Assembly (NCBI RefSeq): GCF_000735345.1
Contig: NZ_JMPJ01000053.1
Coordinates: 62,001-126,000, forward strand
From: Ewingella americana ATCC 33852
GTDB taxonomy: Bacteria > Pseudomonadota > Gammaproteobacteria > Enterobacterales > Enterobacteriaceae
Length of the DNA: 64,000 nucleotides
Reading direction: 5' to 3'
In this document: positions 1-8,409 of the stretch, one piece after another
How the letters are laid out: every line of letters starts with the position of its first letter
Numbering within the stretch: the first letter of the stretch is position 1
Position numbers and translations under genes: made by a program
Notes under the pieces: generated by a model
What the model was told of the DNA's origin: nothing
Databases searched by the model: none
Seen by the model: only the letters and a program-made list of their open reading frames with translations

Positions 1-194
1 CTGGGAACAGTTCGATCACCATCAATGTGGAAGTGTGGGTGAAGAAGGTCTCTTCTGAGCCGATTGGTCAGCGCTACCGCGCCACCGAGGCCGTGTTTAC
101 CTACGTGGCGGTCGATGACGAAGGTAAGTCGCGCAAGCTGCCGGATGGCAGAAGCAACTTCAGCGTGGACTCTGACGGCGTGTCGCAAGACTAA
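1..194 (+). CDS. yciA: Acyl-CoA thioesterase YciA, 3' end only
   Basis: The gene is cut by the window edge; the reading frame enters at base 3 and runs 63 codons to a TAA at 192-194. The visible residues (GNSSITINVEVWVKK near the start, later TYVAVDDEGKSRKLP) are the C-terminal half of a hot-dog-fold thioesterase and resemble E. coli YciA, which hydrolyses a broad range of acyl-CoAs in the cytoplasm. It converges on tonB and shares a terminator with it, the same arrangement as in E. coli. The N-terminal catalytic part lies outside the window, so activity cannot be judged from what is visible. Confidence 0.88.
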   Translation, partial: GNSSITINVEVWVKKVSSEPIGQRYRATEAVFTYVAVDDEGKSRKLPDGRSNFSVDSDGVSQD

Positions 195-223
195 GCCGCC
201 GGTTTTAAGCCGCGCCATAAAGC

Positions 224-252
224 AAAAGGTCGCCCTCGAAGGCGACCTTTTT
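224..252. terminator. Bidirectional terminator between yciA and tonB
   Basis: An 11-bp stem pairs AAAAGGTCGCC (224-234) with GGCGACCTTTT (241-251) around a six-base loop. A-rich and T-rich flanks make it a plausible intrinsic terminator for both converging genes. Confidence 0.85.
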
Positions 253-272
253 GTTTTCACCCAGTGAAAATC

Positions 273-1022
273 TTACTCGACGGATGACCCGCCGTTGATT
301 TTGAACACCAGGTTTACCACCAGATTGTTGGCAGCTTTCGGCTCATAGCGCCATTTGCGCATCGCCTGTTTCACTTCGCGTTCAAACATATTGCGCGGCT
401 CGGCGGACAGAATGCGGATGTTATCCACCCGACCGTCGCTGTCGACGTCAAACTGCACGCGAACGCGCCCTTCTATCTGTAACGCGAAGGCTCGGGCCGG
501 ATACTGTGGCTTAGAGCGATCTAACGGGCGCGGCCCGCTGCTGGCACTTGGCGTGGACTGCGCTGGCGGCTGGGCCGCGGGCTTGACGTCCGGCTTGCTG
601 TTGTTGAACGGCGACGCGTCATCAGTGACTTTCGGCTTATCAACCTTCTGCACCGGCTTCTCAACAGGTTTAACTTTTGGCTTCGGCTTCTCAACCGGCT
701 TTTTGACCGGCTTAGGTTTTGGCTTTGGCTCAGGAAGTGCGACGGCCTCTGGCGGCGGTGGCGGCTCAGGCTTCACTTCTGGCTCGGGTTCAGGTTCGGG
801 CTCTGGCTCCGGTTGCGGCTGAATCTGTGGTTTCGGCGGCGGAGCGAAATCCGCTGGGTTCACCATAGTGACGCTCATGACCTGCTGCTCTTGTTTGGGC
901 AGTGTTACGGCGTCTTTCATGGTGACATAAAGCAAGGTGCCAATAACCGCGCTGTGGAAGGCGACAGAAAATACCAGTGGCAGTGTGACCTTGCGAACAA
1001 ATCTAAACTTTTTTAGCGGCAT
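273..1022 (-). CDS. tonB: Energy-transducing protein TonB
   Basis: TonB couples the inner-membrane ExbBD proton-driven motor to outer-membrane receptors for siderophores and vitamin B12. The 249-residue protein has one N-terminal signal anchor (about residues 12-35) carrying the Ser19/His23 pair (SVAFH) known to be needed for energy coupling. A long Pro-Glu then Pro-Lys spacer (about 60-140) follows, then the C-terminal TonB domain with [18 protein letters not shown]. The start chosen (MPLKKFRF) gives the usual N-terminus; an in-frame ATG 16 codons upstream would add an unlikely leader. A Fur-like site overlaps the promoter region, matching known iron control of tonB. Confidence 0.96.
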   Translation of the reverse strand: MPLKKFRFVRKVTLPLVFSVAFHSAVIGTLLYVTMKDAVTLPKQEQQVMSVTMVNPADFAPPPKPQIQPQPEPEPEPEPEPEVKPEPPPPPEAVALPEPKPKPKPVKKPVEKPKPKVKPVEKPVQKVDKPKVTDDASPFNNSKPDVKPAAQPPAQSTPSASSGPRPLDRSKPQYPARAFALQIEGRVRVQFDVDSDGRVDNIRILSAEPRNMFEREVKQAMRKWRYEPKAANNLVVNLVFKINGGSSVE

Positions 1023-1059
1023 AATGAGTCTGTTTCCCCGTGAAGCCGCAAGTTTAAAT

Positions 1060-1078
1060 GCAAATAGCAATCATATTC
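1060..1078 (-). promoter_or_regulatory. Fur box upstream of tonB
   Basis: Read on the minus strand the site is GAATATGATTGCTATTTGC, matching 11 of 19 positions of the Fur consensus GATAATGATAATCATTATC. From memory it closely resembles the tonB operator of E. coli. It lies about 40 bp upstream of the tonB start. Iron-replete Fur would repress here; this is inferred by homology. Confidence 0.6.
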
Positions 1079-1236
1079 AACACCGCAATGACAACTATTC
1101 TCAAATCAAAGCTGAATTGATCCAACGCAAAGCACTTTCCTACGACTACGGGTTTCGCTATGGTGTTAACACCTGCCGTGATGACAGGCATTTTCGCGTT
1201 ATTCCCTGTTAAAGCTAATGATTTTAAAGGTGATGC

Positions 1237-1533
1237 ATGCTCTATGTAATTTATTCTGAAGATGTACCCGACTCTTTGGAAAAACGTGCCGCTGCGCGTC
1301 CTGCACACGTCGAACGTCTGCAAAAGCTTCATGATGAAGGCCGTGTGATCGTCGCTGGCCCAACGCCTGCGATTGATAGCGCAGATCCGGGCGCGGCAGG
1401 TATGTCAGGTTCCGTGGTTATCATTGAATTTGAAACCCTGAAAGATGCCCAGACTTGGGCCGATGCAGACCCTTATGTCGCCGCTGGGGTCTATAAGAGC
1501 GTGACCGTGAAGCCGTTTAAGCGCGTTTTCTAA
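1237..1533 (+). CDS. yciI: YciI family protein
   Basis: This 98-residue cytoplasmic protein has the YciI fold, a ferredoxin-like alpha/beta barrel related to muconolactone isomerases. Conserved elements seen are [16 protein letters not shown] at the N-terminus, the central [17 protein letters not shown] with its conserved His, and [23 protein letters not shown]. The biochemical role of the family is not established. The length equals that of E. coli YciI. It is transcribed divergently from tonB, as in E. coli, and ends in its own terminator. Confidence 0.93.
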   Translation: MLYVIYSEDVPDSLEKRAAARPAHVERLQKLHDEGRVIVAGPTPAIDSADPGAAGMSGSVVIIEFETLKDAQTWADADPYVAAGVYKSVTVKPFKRVF

Positions 1534-1581
1534 TTCCGCACTTATTTACCCGCAATTAATTCCCCGCGCTATAAATGACAA

Positions 1582-1607
1582 AGGCCACTCATGTGGCCTA
1601 TTTTTTT
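1582..1607 (+). terminator. Terminator of yciI
   Basis: A perfect 7-bp stem AGGCCAC/GTGGCCT (1582-1599) with a TCAT loop is followed by a run of seven T. It ends the yciI transcript. Confidence 0.85.
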
Positions 1608-1705
1608 GCGGGTACTCTGGGATATGTCATAGACGCAAAAGCAATCACAGTGCGCGAGCCGTTGCTGTGATAGACTGCTTTCCCCTACCCCAGAGGTAAG
1701 CTCTT

Positions 1706-1867
1706 ATGTCATTCTTCGACGGATTGAAGTTTCTTTCTAGCCAGAAAACCAAAGTCACCTGCCCGGAATGCAAAGCAGTGAGTGAACAGATGAGCACCAA
1801 AGTGCGCAAGAACTCAACGCTGGTCTGCCCTAAATGCGGTGCTTTATTTCAGCCGAAATCACAGTGA
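1706..1867 (+). CDS. Small YnfU-type zinc-ribbon protein
   Basis: An ATG at 1706 preceded by AGAGG opens 53 codons. The protein contains two CxxC knuckles, CPEC (about residue 19) and CPKC (about residue 41), separated by a basic linker (SEQMSTKVRKNSTLV). This is a minimal zinc ribbon and resembles the YnfU family of enterobacterial small proteins, whose function is unknown. A zinc-binding or nucleic-acid-binding role is inference from the fold. The gene sits between the yciI terminator and yciY and converges on yciY with no spacer: its stop ends at 1867 and yciY stops at 1868. Confidence 0.8.
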   Translation: MSFFDGLKFLSSQKTKVTCPECKAVSEQMSTKVRKNSTLVCPKCGALFQPKSQ

Positions 1868-2050
1868 TCACGAACGCCATTCGTAAGTAACGGCATATAA
1901 AGAAAGACGTTGATGTTGCTGGTGGTGGATCTGCCGAATGCGGTAGATGTGGCGATAACGTCTTGATTGACCTTCCAGCCAGCGGCTTCTGCGGCGCTGA
2001 GACTGGCGTAGCATGCGCCAGCGACCAACTTCATTCTTACTACGTTTCAT
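1868..2050 (-). CDS. yciY: YciY family small basic protein
   Basis: The 60-residue product begins MKRSKNEVGRWRMLRQ and continues with an Arg-rich stretch (RRRSRWLEGQSRR), matching the characteristic N-terminus of E. coli YciY, which is 57 residues. Function is unknown. The start at 2050 was chosen because it reproduces the MKRS start of the family; an ATG seven codons upstream is less likely. In E. coli the gene also neighbours cls. The extreme basicity (about a quarter Arg/Lys) suggests contact with nucleic acid or membrane, which is inference only. Confidence 0.85.
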   Translation of the reverse strand: MKRSKNEVGRWRMLRQSQRRRSRWLEGQSRRYRHIYRIRQIHHQQHQRLSLYAVTYEWRS

Positions 2051-2161
2051 GCACATTGTTCCCGTTGACAACTTTCCCTGCGTTTTAAAACGCAGAATGC
2101 GTGCACATTATAGGCCGATGAAATTGTGATCCAAGCCCTGTTTCACCCTAATGTGTCAGTT

Positions 2162-2229
2162 ATCAGCTACCCTTGATGACAATCAGATGAAATTCACGGT
2201 TTCTGATAATGATTTCAGAGGTAGCTGAT
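2162..2229. repeat. 10-bp inverted repeat upstream of clsA
   Basis: ATCAGCTACC (2162-2171) and GGTAGCTGAT (2220-2229) are perfect reverse complements separated by 48 bp. They lie between yciY and the clsA start. The arms could form a hairpin in the clsA leader RNA or act as a bipartite operator; no known regulator was recognised. Confidence 0.6.
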
Positions 2230-2321
2230 TGATTGAAAGGTTTAAATTCGTTAAAAAGTTTCCCCTTTCATCGACTCTGCGTACACTCTCTCAACGGCTC
2301 GCGAACAGGACTTTTCGCCCA

Positions 2322-3782
2322 ATGACAACTTTTTATGCGGTAATTAGCTGGCTTCTTATTTTTGGCTACTGGTTACTGATTGCCGGCGTGACGCTGCGCA
2401 TTTTAATGAAGCGCCGCGCGGTGCCTTCGGCTATGGCATGGCTGCTAATCATCTATATTATTCCGCTGGTTGGAATTATTGCTTACCTGTCGTTTGGCGA
2501 ACTGCATCTCGGGAAACGCCGTGCAGAGCGCGCCAAGGCAATGTGGCCTTCTACCGCACGCTGGCTGAATGACCTCAAAGGCTGTCACCGAATTTTCGCC
2601 ACCGAAAATAGCGAGATTGCCAGCTCACTGTTCCAGCTTTGCGAACGCCGTCAGGGCATCGCGGGGGTGAAAGGTAATCAGCTGCAACTGCTGACCACCA
2701 GCGACGACACCCTGCACGCCATGATGCGTGACATCGAGCTGGCGCGGCATAACATCGAGATGGTGTTTTACATCTGGCAGCCCGGCGGTTTGGTTGACCA
2801 AGTGGCTGAATCCCTGATGGCGGCCTCGCGCCGCGGCATTCATTGCCGCCTGATGCTCGACTCCGCGGGCAGCGTGGCCTTCTTCCGCAGCCCTTATCCC
2901 GCCATGATGCGCAATGCCGGGATTGAAGTGGTCGAGGCGCTGAAGGTCAGCCTGTGGCGTGTCTTCTTACGCCGCATGGACTTGCGCCAGCACCGTAAAG
3001 TGGTGCTGATTGACAACTACGTGGCATACACCGGCAGCATGAACATGGTCGATCCGCGCTATTTCAAGCAGGACGCGGGCGTGGGCCAGTGGGTCGATTT
3101 GATGGCGCGTATGGAAGGCCCGGTCGCCACCACCATGGGTATCGTCTACTCCTGCGACTGGGAAATCGAAACCGGCAAACGCATTCTGCCGCCGGAGCCT
3201 GACGTCAATCAGATGCCGTTTGAGCAAGAGAGCGGCCACACCATTCAGGTTATCGCCTCCGGTCCGGGCTTCCCTGAGGATATGATTCATCAGGCGCTGC
3301 TCACCGCCTCCTATTCGGCGCGCGAGCAGTTGGTGATGACCACCCCTTACTTCGTGCCGAGTGACGATTTGCTGCATGCGATTTGTACCGCAGCCCAGCG
3401 CGGCGTTGACGTCAGCATCGTGATGCCGATGAAGAACGACTCGATGATGGTTGGCTGGGCCAGCCGCGCCTTCTTCAACGAGCTGCTGGAAGCCGGTGTG
3501 AAGATTTACCAGTTCGAAGATGGTTTGCTGCATACCAAGAGCATTTTGGTCGACGGCCAGCTGAGTCTGGTAGGCACCGTGAACCTTGATATGCGCAGCC
3601 TGTGGCTGAATTTCGAAATCACGCTGGTAATTGATGATGATGGTTTTGGCAACGATTTGGCGCAGGTTCAGGCTGATTATATCGCCCGTTCGCACCTGCT
3701 GGACGTCGAGGCTTGGTTAAAACGCCCATTCTGGCATCGCATTATTGAACGGCTGTTCTACTTTTTCAGCCCGCTGCTGTAA
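2322..3782 (+). CDS. clsA: Cardiolipin synthase A
   Basis: This inner-membrane phospholipase-D-family enzyme condenses two phosphatidylglycerols into cardiolipin and glycerol. Two N-terminal membrane segments (about residues 3-25 and 35-60) precede two PLD domains. Each carries an HxKxxxxD motif, seen as QHRKVVLID and [10 protein letters not shown]. The ATG at 2322 gives 486 residues, exactly the E. coli length, starting [13 protein letters not shown]. The frame is open upstream to a TTG at 2229 with an AGAGG ribosome-binding site, so an N-terminally longer form with about 31 basic residues is possible. Confidence 0.96.
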   Translation: MTTFYAVISWLLIFGYWLLIAGVTLRILMKRRAVPSAMAWLLIIYIIPLVGIIAYLSFGELHLGKRRAERAKAMWPSTARWLNDLKGCHRIFATENSEIASSLFQLCERRQGIAGVKGNQLQLLTTSDDTLHAMMRDIELARHNIEMVFYIWQPGGLVDQVAESLMAASRRGIHCRLMLDSAGSVAFFRSPYPAMMRNAGIEVVEALKVSLWRVFLRRMDLRQHRKVVLIDNYVAYTGSMNMVDPRYFKQDAGVGQWVDLMARMEGPVATTMGIVYSCDWEIETGKRILPPEPDVNQMPFEQESGHTIQVIASGPGFPEDMIHQALLTASYSAREQLVMTTPYFVPSDDLLHAICTAAQRGVDVSIVMPMKNDSMMVGWASRAFFNELLEAGVKIYQFEDGLLHTKSILVDGQLSLVGTVNLDMRSLWLNFEITLVIDDDGFGNDLAQVQADYIARSHLLDVEAWLKRPFWHRIIERLFYFFSPLL

Positions 3783-3829
3783 AAGCCGCAGCGAGAATGT
3801 TCTAATAGCGCGAGACACACTTTTACTGA

Positions 3830-4177
<348 letters not shown>

Positions 4178-4265
4178 TCCTCCTGCATCCTTCAACCTGA
4201 CTCGGCGTTGGCTGCCGGCTTGATTCAGGTCGAATGATTTTGGGTATGCAGTTAATTTATAAAAA

Positions 4266-4293
4266 GAAAAACCTGCCAATGGCAGGTTTTTTT
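4266..4293. terminator. Bidirectional terminator between yciU and oppF
   Basis: A 7-bp stem ACCTGCC/GGCAGGT (4271-4287) with a three-base loop is flanked by A-rich and T-rich tracts. It suits both converging transcripts. Confidence 0.85.
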
Positions 4294-4318
4294 ATGCTTC
4301 AACACTGACGCCAGTGGC

Positions 4319-5356
4319 TTAGAGCGGGTCCACTTTCAAGCAAGAGACGGCGTGGCGGAAGCTGCCTTCCAGCAGTGGGCGAGTTACCGCGCACTCTGGG
4401 CCAGCAATCGGGCAGCGGGTGCGGAACACGCAGCCTGACGGCGGGTTGATTGGCGACGGCAAGTCCCCTTCCAACAGCTGAATCACTTTATTGCGCTCTT
4501 TGTCTGGATCTGGCACCGGCACGGCTGACATCAATGCGCGGGTGTAAGGGTGCTGAGGATTGTGGTAAACCTCATCGTAAGTCCCTAACTCCACGGCGTG
4601 ACCGAGGTACATCACCAGCACGCGGTCGGAGATGTGTTTCACCACAGCCAAGTCGTGCGCGATGAAGATCAGCGACAGGCCCATCTCACGCTGCAAGTCT
4701 TGCAGCAGGTTAACCACCTGTGCCTGAATCGACACGTCGAGTGCAGAAACCGGCTCGTCACAGATAATCAGTTTCGGCTCGAGGATCAGCGCACGGGCGA
4801 TACCAATACGCTGACACTGGCCGCCGGAGAACTCGTGCGGGTAACGGTTGATCAGGTTTGGCAGCAGGCCAACCTTCAGCATCATCGCCTTCACTTTCTC
4901 TTTAACCTGAGAGCGAGGCATTTTCGGATGATAGGTTTTCAGCGGCTCAGCAATGATTTCGCCGATAGTCATACGCGGGTTAAGCGATGCCAGCGGGTCC
5001 TGAAAAATCATCTGGATATCGCTACGGGTGTGTTGCCACTCCGCCGCAGACATGCCCAGCAGGTCTTTACCCAACCACGCCACTTTGCCGTCGGTGGCTT
5101 TCACCAGACCGATAATGGCGCGGGCGAAGGTCGATTTACCGCAGCCTGACTCGCCTACTACGCCCAGAGTTTCCCCTTCGTAGAGACGTAGCGTCACGCC
5201 ATCAACCGCTTTCAGGGTTTTGGACGGCTGCCAGAACCACTGTTTGCCATCTTTGATATCAAAGTGGACTTTTAAATCAGCCACTTCCAGCAGAACTTTT
5301 TTGTCTGGTGGCGCTTCGTGCTTAGACGGGCTGTGAATTACTGTGTGATCTGTCAT
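4319..5356 (-). CDS. oppF: Oligopeptide ABC transporter ATP-binding protein OppF
   Basis: One of the two ATPases that power oligopeptide import through OppBC. Seen are Walker [10 protein letters not shown], the signature FSGGQCQR, Walker [13 protein letters not shown] and the C-terminal oligopeptide-type extension with Cys residues ([15 protein letters not shown]), which in related proteins binds an iron-sulfur cluster. The length is 345 residues, about ten more than E. coli at the N-terminus. The start overlaps the oppD stop by four bases (ATGA), indicating translational coupling at the end of the opp operon. Confidence 0.96.
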   Translation of the reverse strand: MTDHTVIHSPSKHEAPPDKKVLLEVADLKVHFDIKDGKQWFWQPSKTLKAVDGVTLRLYEGETLGVVGESGCGKSTFARAIIGLVKATDGKVAWLGKDLLGMSAAEWQHTRSDIQMIFQDPLASLNPRMTIGEIIAEPLKTYHPKMPRSQVKEKVKAMMLKVGLLPNLINRYPHEFSGGQCQRIGIARALILEPKLIICDEPVSALDVSIQAQVVNLLQDLQREMGLSLIFIAHDLAVVKHISDRVLVMYLGHAVELGTYDEVYHNPQHPYTRALMSAVPVPDPDKERNKVIQLLEGDLPSPINPPSGCVFRTRCPIAGPECAVTRPLLEGSFRHAVSCLKVDPL

Positions 5357-6378
5357 ACCAACTCCTCAACCGGCTTAAAGCAGGCGCGCAAACGCCCTTC
5401 ACCGAAACGCTCCAGCGGAGGTGCGGTGTTACAGATTTCCATCGCGTGCTGGCAGCGAGGCTGGAATGGGCAGCCTTTAGGCAAGCGCAGCAGGTTTGGC
5501 GGGTTACCGGCAATGGTGGTCATCATGCCACCCTCGGAATCCAAACGAGGAACGGCATTAAGCAGGCCGATGGAGTACGGGTGAGACGGCTGGTAGAACA
5601 CGTCGCGCGCCTGACCATATTCCATGGTGCGCCCGGCATACATCACCAGCACTTTGTCACAGATCCCAGCGACCACGCCCAGATCATGGGTGATCATGAT
5701 GATGGCGGTGTTGAACTCGCTTTTCAGCTCATTCAGCAGGGTCATGATCTGCGCCTGAACGGTCACGTCCAGTGCGGTAGTCGGTTCGTCGGCAATCAGC
5801 AGTTTTGGACGGCACAGCAGCGCCATCGCAATCATCACGCGCTGGCGCATACCGCCAGAGAACTCGTGCGGGAACATCTTCATGCGCTTGCGCGCTTCAG
5901 GCATTTTTACCGCGTCGAGCATGCGTACAGACTCATCGAAGGCTTCACGACGGCTCATGTGCTTGTGCAGCATCAGGACTTCCATCAACTGCTCGCCAAC
6001 ACGCATGTACGGGTTCAGCGAGGTCATTGGGTCCTGGAAAATCATCGAAATCTGCTCGGCACGCAGCTTGTTCAGCTCGCGTGGCGGCAGGTTGAGGATT
6101 TCACGGCCATTAAATTTAGCCGAACCGCCGATGCGGCCGTTGCTGGCCAGCAGCCCCATCAGCGCGAACGCGGTCTGAGATTTACCCGAGCCGGACTCGC
6201 CCACGATGCCCAATGTTTCACCGGCGCGCAGGTCGAAGTTCAGGTCGTTAACCGCCGTCACGTCGCCGTCTGGCGTGCCGAAAGTGACGCGCAGGTCTTT
6301 CACATCAAGCAGGATTGGCGGCACTTTGCCGTCAACGGACGCCGATGACGCCAACGTTGTATGTTCAATGGTGCTCAT
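5353..6378 (-). CDS. oppD: Oligopeptide ABC transporter ATP-binding protein OppD
   Basis: The partner ATPase of OppF. It has Walker [10 protein letters not shown], signature FSGGMRQRV, Walker [13 protein letters not shown], and the C-terminal Cys-containing extension ([15 protein letters not shown]). At 341 residues it is close to the E. coli protein (337). It follows oppC by 11 bp and overlaps oppF by four bases. It couples ATP hydrolysis on the cytoplasmic face to peptide entry. No unusual residues were noticed. Confidence 0.96.
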   Translation of the reverse strand: MSTIEHTTLASSASVDGKVPPILLDVKDLRVTFGTPDGDVTAVNDLNFDLRAGETLGIVGESGSGKSQTAFALMGLLASNGRIGGSAKFNGREILNLPPRELNKLRAEQISMIFQDPMTSLNPYMRVGEQLMEVLMLHKHMSRREAFDESVRMLDAVKMPEARKRMKMFPHEFSGGMRQRVMIAMALLCRPKLLIADEPTTALDVTVQAQIMTLLNELKSEFNTAIIMITHDLGVVAGICDKVLVMYAGRTMEYGQARDVFYQPSHPYSIGLLNAVPRLDSEGGMMTTIAGNPPNLLRLPKGCPFQPRCQHAMEICNTAPPLERFGEGRLRACFKPVEELV

Positions 6379-6389
6379 GATTGCACTCC

Positions 6390-7298
6390 TTAACGATCTT
6401 TCGGGTCGAGGGCATCACGCAGGCCATCGCCGATAAAATTGAAACAGAACAGAGTTACAACCAGGAAGCCTGCCGGGAACAGCAGTAACCAAGGTGAAAC
6501 TTCCATAGAGTTGGCGCCGTCGCTCAGCAACGCACCCCAACTGCTTAACGGCTCTTGCGTACCCAACCCTAAGAAGCTGAGGAAGGATTCGAATAAGATC
6601 ATGCTCGGTACCAGCAGGGAGGCGTAAACCACCACCACGCCCAGTACGTTTGGCACGATGTGACGCAGAACGATATTGCGGGTAGACACCCCGCTCACCA
6701 GCGCCGCTTCGATGAACTCTTTACGCTTCAGGCTCAGGGTCTGTCCACGCACGATACGCGCCATGTCCAGCCATGAAACCATGCCGATGGCGACGAAAAT
6801 CAGCAAAATGTTTTGGCCGAAGAAGGTCACCAGCAGGATAACGAAGAACATGAATGGGAAGGAGTTGAGGATCTCCAGGAAACGCATCATCGCGGAGTCA
6901 ATTTTGCCGCCAAGGTAGCCGGAAACTGTGCCGTATAAGGTGCCCAAGATAACCGCGACCAGTGCCGCCGCCACGCCAACCATCAGAGAGATACGCCCGC
7001 CGATTGCCACGCGAACCAGCAAGTCACGGCCCGAGGAGTCGGTACCGAAATAGTGGTGAGACGCAAAGTCCGGCGCAGCTGACATCATGTTCCAGTCAGT
7101 ATCTGCGTAGGCAAATTGTGAAATCATTGGCGCGAAGGTCACGAATAACGCAATCACCGCCAACACGATCAGGCTGGTAACAGCCGCGCGGTTGCTGATG
7201 AAGCGACGACGCGCGTCCTGCCATAAGCTGCGCCCTTCAACTTCCATCTTCTCGGTGAAGTTTTCCAGAGCTTCGCTGTTTTTCTTACTTAACATCAT
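6390..7298 (-). CDS. oppC: Oligopeptide ABC transporter permease OppC
   Basis: An inner-membrane permease of 302 residues with about six membrane segments and the EAA-type cytoplasmic loop ([24 protein letters not shown]) that docks the ATPases. The large loop with [14 protein letters not shown] is typical of OppC/DppC. The ATG at 7298 was chosen because GGAG lies seven bases upstream and the resulting length equals E. coli OppC; a TTG two codons upstream would sit on top of the ribosome-binding site. It follows oppB by 15 bp. Confidence 0.95.
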   Translation of the reverse strand: MMLSKKNSEALENFTEKMEVEGRSLWQDARRRFISNRAAVTSLIVLAVIALFVTFAPMISQFAYADTDWNMMSAAPDFASHHYFGTDSSGRDLLVRVAIGGRISLMVGVAAALVAVILGTLYGTVSGYLGGKIDSAMMRFLEILNSFPFMFFVILLVTFFGQNILLIFVAIGMVSWLDMARIVRGQTLSLKRKEFIEAALVSGVSTRNIVLRHIVPNVLGVVVVYASLLVPSMILFESFLSFLGLGTQEPLSSWGALLSDGANSMEVSPWLLLFPAGFLVVTLFCFNFIGDGLRDALDPKDR

Positions 7299-7313
7299 TG
7301 ACAAGCTCCAGCA

Positions 7314-8234
7314 TTAATAACGGATTTTTGGATCGATAACGGCGTAAAGCACGTCGACGATCGCATTGAACAAAATGGTCAGTGCGCCAACCAAAATGGT
7401 CAGACTCAGAACCAGCGAGTAGTCACGGTTAAGTGCGCCGTTAACAAACAGCTGGCCGATGCCCGGCAATCCGAAAATGCTTTCGATAACCATTGAGCCG
7501 GTGATGATACCGACGAAGGCAGGTCCCATATAGGACAGTACCGGCAACAGTGCAGGCTTCAACGCGTGGCGCAGAATAATGCGGCGCAGCGGCAAACCTT
7601 TAGCACGAGCTGTACGGATAAAGTTGGAGTGCAAGACTTCAATCATTGAACCGCGGGTAATACGCGCGATGCTGGCGATATAAGCCAGTGACAGAGCCAC
7701 CATTGGCAAAATCATAAATTTGATCCCACCGCCGTTCCAACCGCCGCCCGGTAACCACTTCAGGGTAATGGCGAAAATCAGCACCAATAAAGGTGCAACC
7801 ACAAAGCTCGGGATAACAACGCCGGTCATGGCTACCCCCATTACCGTGTAATCCCATTTAGTGTTCTGATTAAGCGCGGCAATCACGCCGGCGGAAACAC
7901 CAAATACAATCGCCATGATGAAAGCAGCCAGACCCAATTTCGCAGAAACCGGGAAAGAAGCGGCTACCAGATCATTAACGGTATAGTCTTTATATTTGAA
8001 CGACGGGCCGAAATCACCTTTCGCCAGTTGCCCTAAATAGTTGAAGTACTGCTTATAGATTGGATCATTGAGGTGATATTTCGCCTCAATGTTCGCCATA
8101 ACTTCTGGCGGAAGATTACGCTCACCTGAAAATGGACTTCCCGGTGCGAGACGCATCATAAAAAACGAGATGGTAATTAAGATGAATAGCGTCGGAATCG
8201 CTTCCAGACAGCGGCGTAAAATAAACTTTAACAT
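7314..8234 (-). CDS. oppB: Oligopeptide ABC transporter permease OppB
   Basis: The second channel subunit, 306 residues, as in E. coli. It starts MLKFILRRCLEAIPTLFILI, a membrane segment typical of the OppB/DppB class, and contains the EAA loop (FIRTARAKGLPLRRIILRHAL). It is the first gene after a 175-bp gap following oppA that contains two hairpins, an arrangement that often lowers expression of the membrane subunits relative to the binding protein. Confidence 0.96.
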   Translation of the reverse strand: MLKFILRRCLEAIPTLFILITISFFMMRLAPGSPFSGERNLPPEVMANIEAKYHLNDPIYKQYFNYLGQLAKGDFGPSFKYKDYTVNDLVAASFPVSAKLGLAAFIMAIVFGVSAGVIAALNQNTKWDYTVMGVAMTGVVIPSFVVAPLLVLIFAITLKWLPGGGWNGGGIKFMILPMVALSLAYIASIARITRGSMIEVLHSNFIRTARAKGLPLRRIILRHALKPALLPVLSYMGPAFVGIITGSMVIESIFGLPGIGQLFVNGALNRDYSLVLSLTILVGALTILFNAIVDVLYAVIDPKIRY

Positions 8235-8286
8235 TGCCCGTACCTGTTTCTAAGCCTGCACTACAGCTTGATAGTTTTGGCTTTAT

Positions 8287-8313
8287 CGTCGCAATAATAA
8301 AAATATTGCGACG
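8287..8313 (-). repeat. Hairpin in the oppA-oppB spacer (1)
   Basis: A perfect 10-bp stem CGTCGCAATA/TATTGCGACG surrounds a seven-base A/T loop. No T-run follows on the minus strand, so it is better read as an mRNA-stabilising or attenuating hairpin than as a full terminator. Confidence 0.7.
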
Positions 8314-8373
8314 GTGGCTCTCTGCTTCAGCGCTGAAACGGTCAGCGCCAAGAACGATACCTTTATCAAAATA

Positions 8374-8400
8374 GGCAGGGCATCTCGGGGATACCCTGCC
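8374..8400 (-). repeat. Hairpin in the oppA-oppB spacer (2)
   Basis: GGCAGGG (8374-8380) pairs with CCCTGCC (8394-8400) nine bases after the oppA stop codon. It would protect the 3' end of oppA mRNA from exonucleases or partly terminate transcription; both are inference. Confidence 0.7.
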
Positions 8401-8409
8401 AGTCACTAA

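Noticed and set aside
355-822. 155-codon plus-strand Gly/Ser-rich frame opposite tonB
   Set aside because: It is the complement of the Pro-Glu/Pro-Lys codon repeats of tonB.
700-830. Tandem repeats suggestive of a microsatellite or CRISPR-like array
   Set aside because: They are low-complexity codons of the TonB periplasmic spacer; there are no spaced identical repeats, and no CRISPR array was seen anywhere in the window.
2967-3695. 242-codon minus-strand frame opposite clsA
   Set aside because: Antisense shadow of an unmistakable clsA; composition atypical and no homology recognised.
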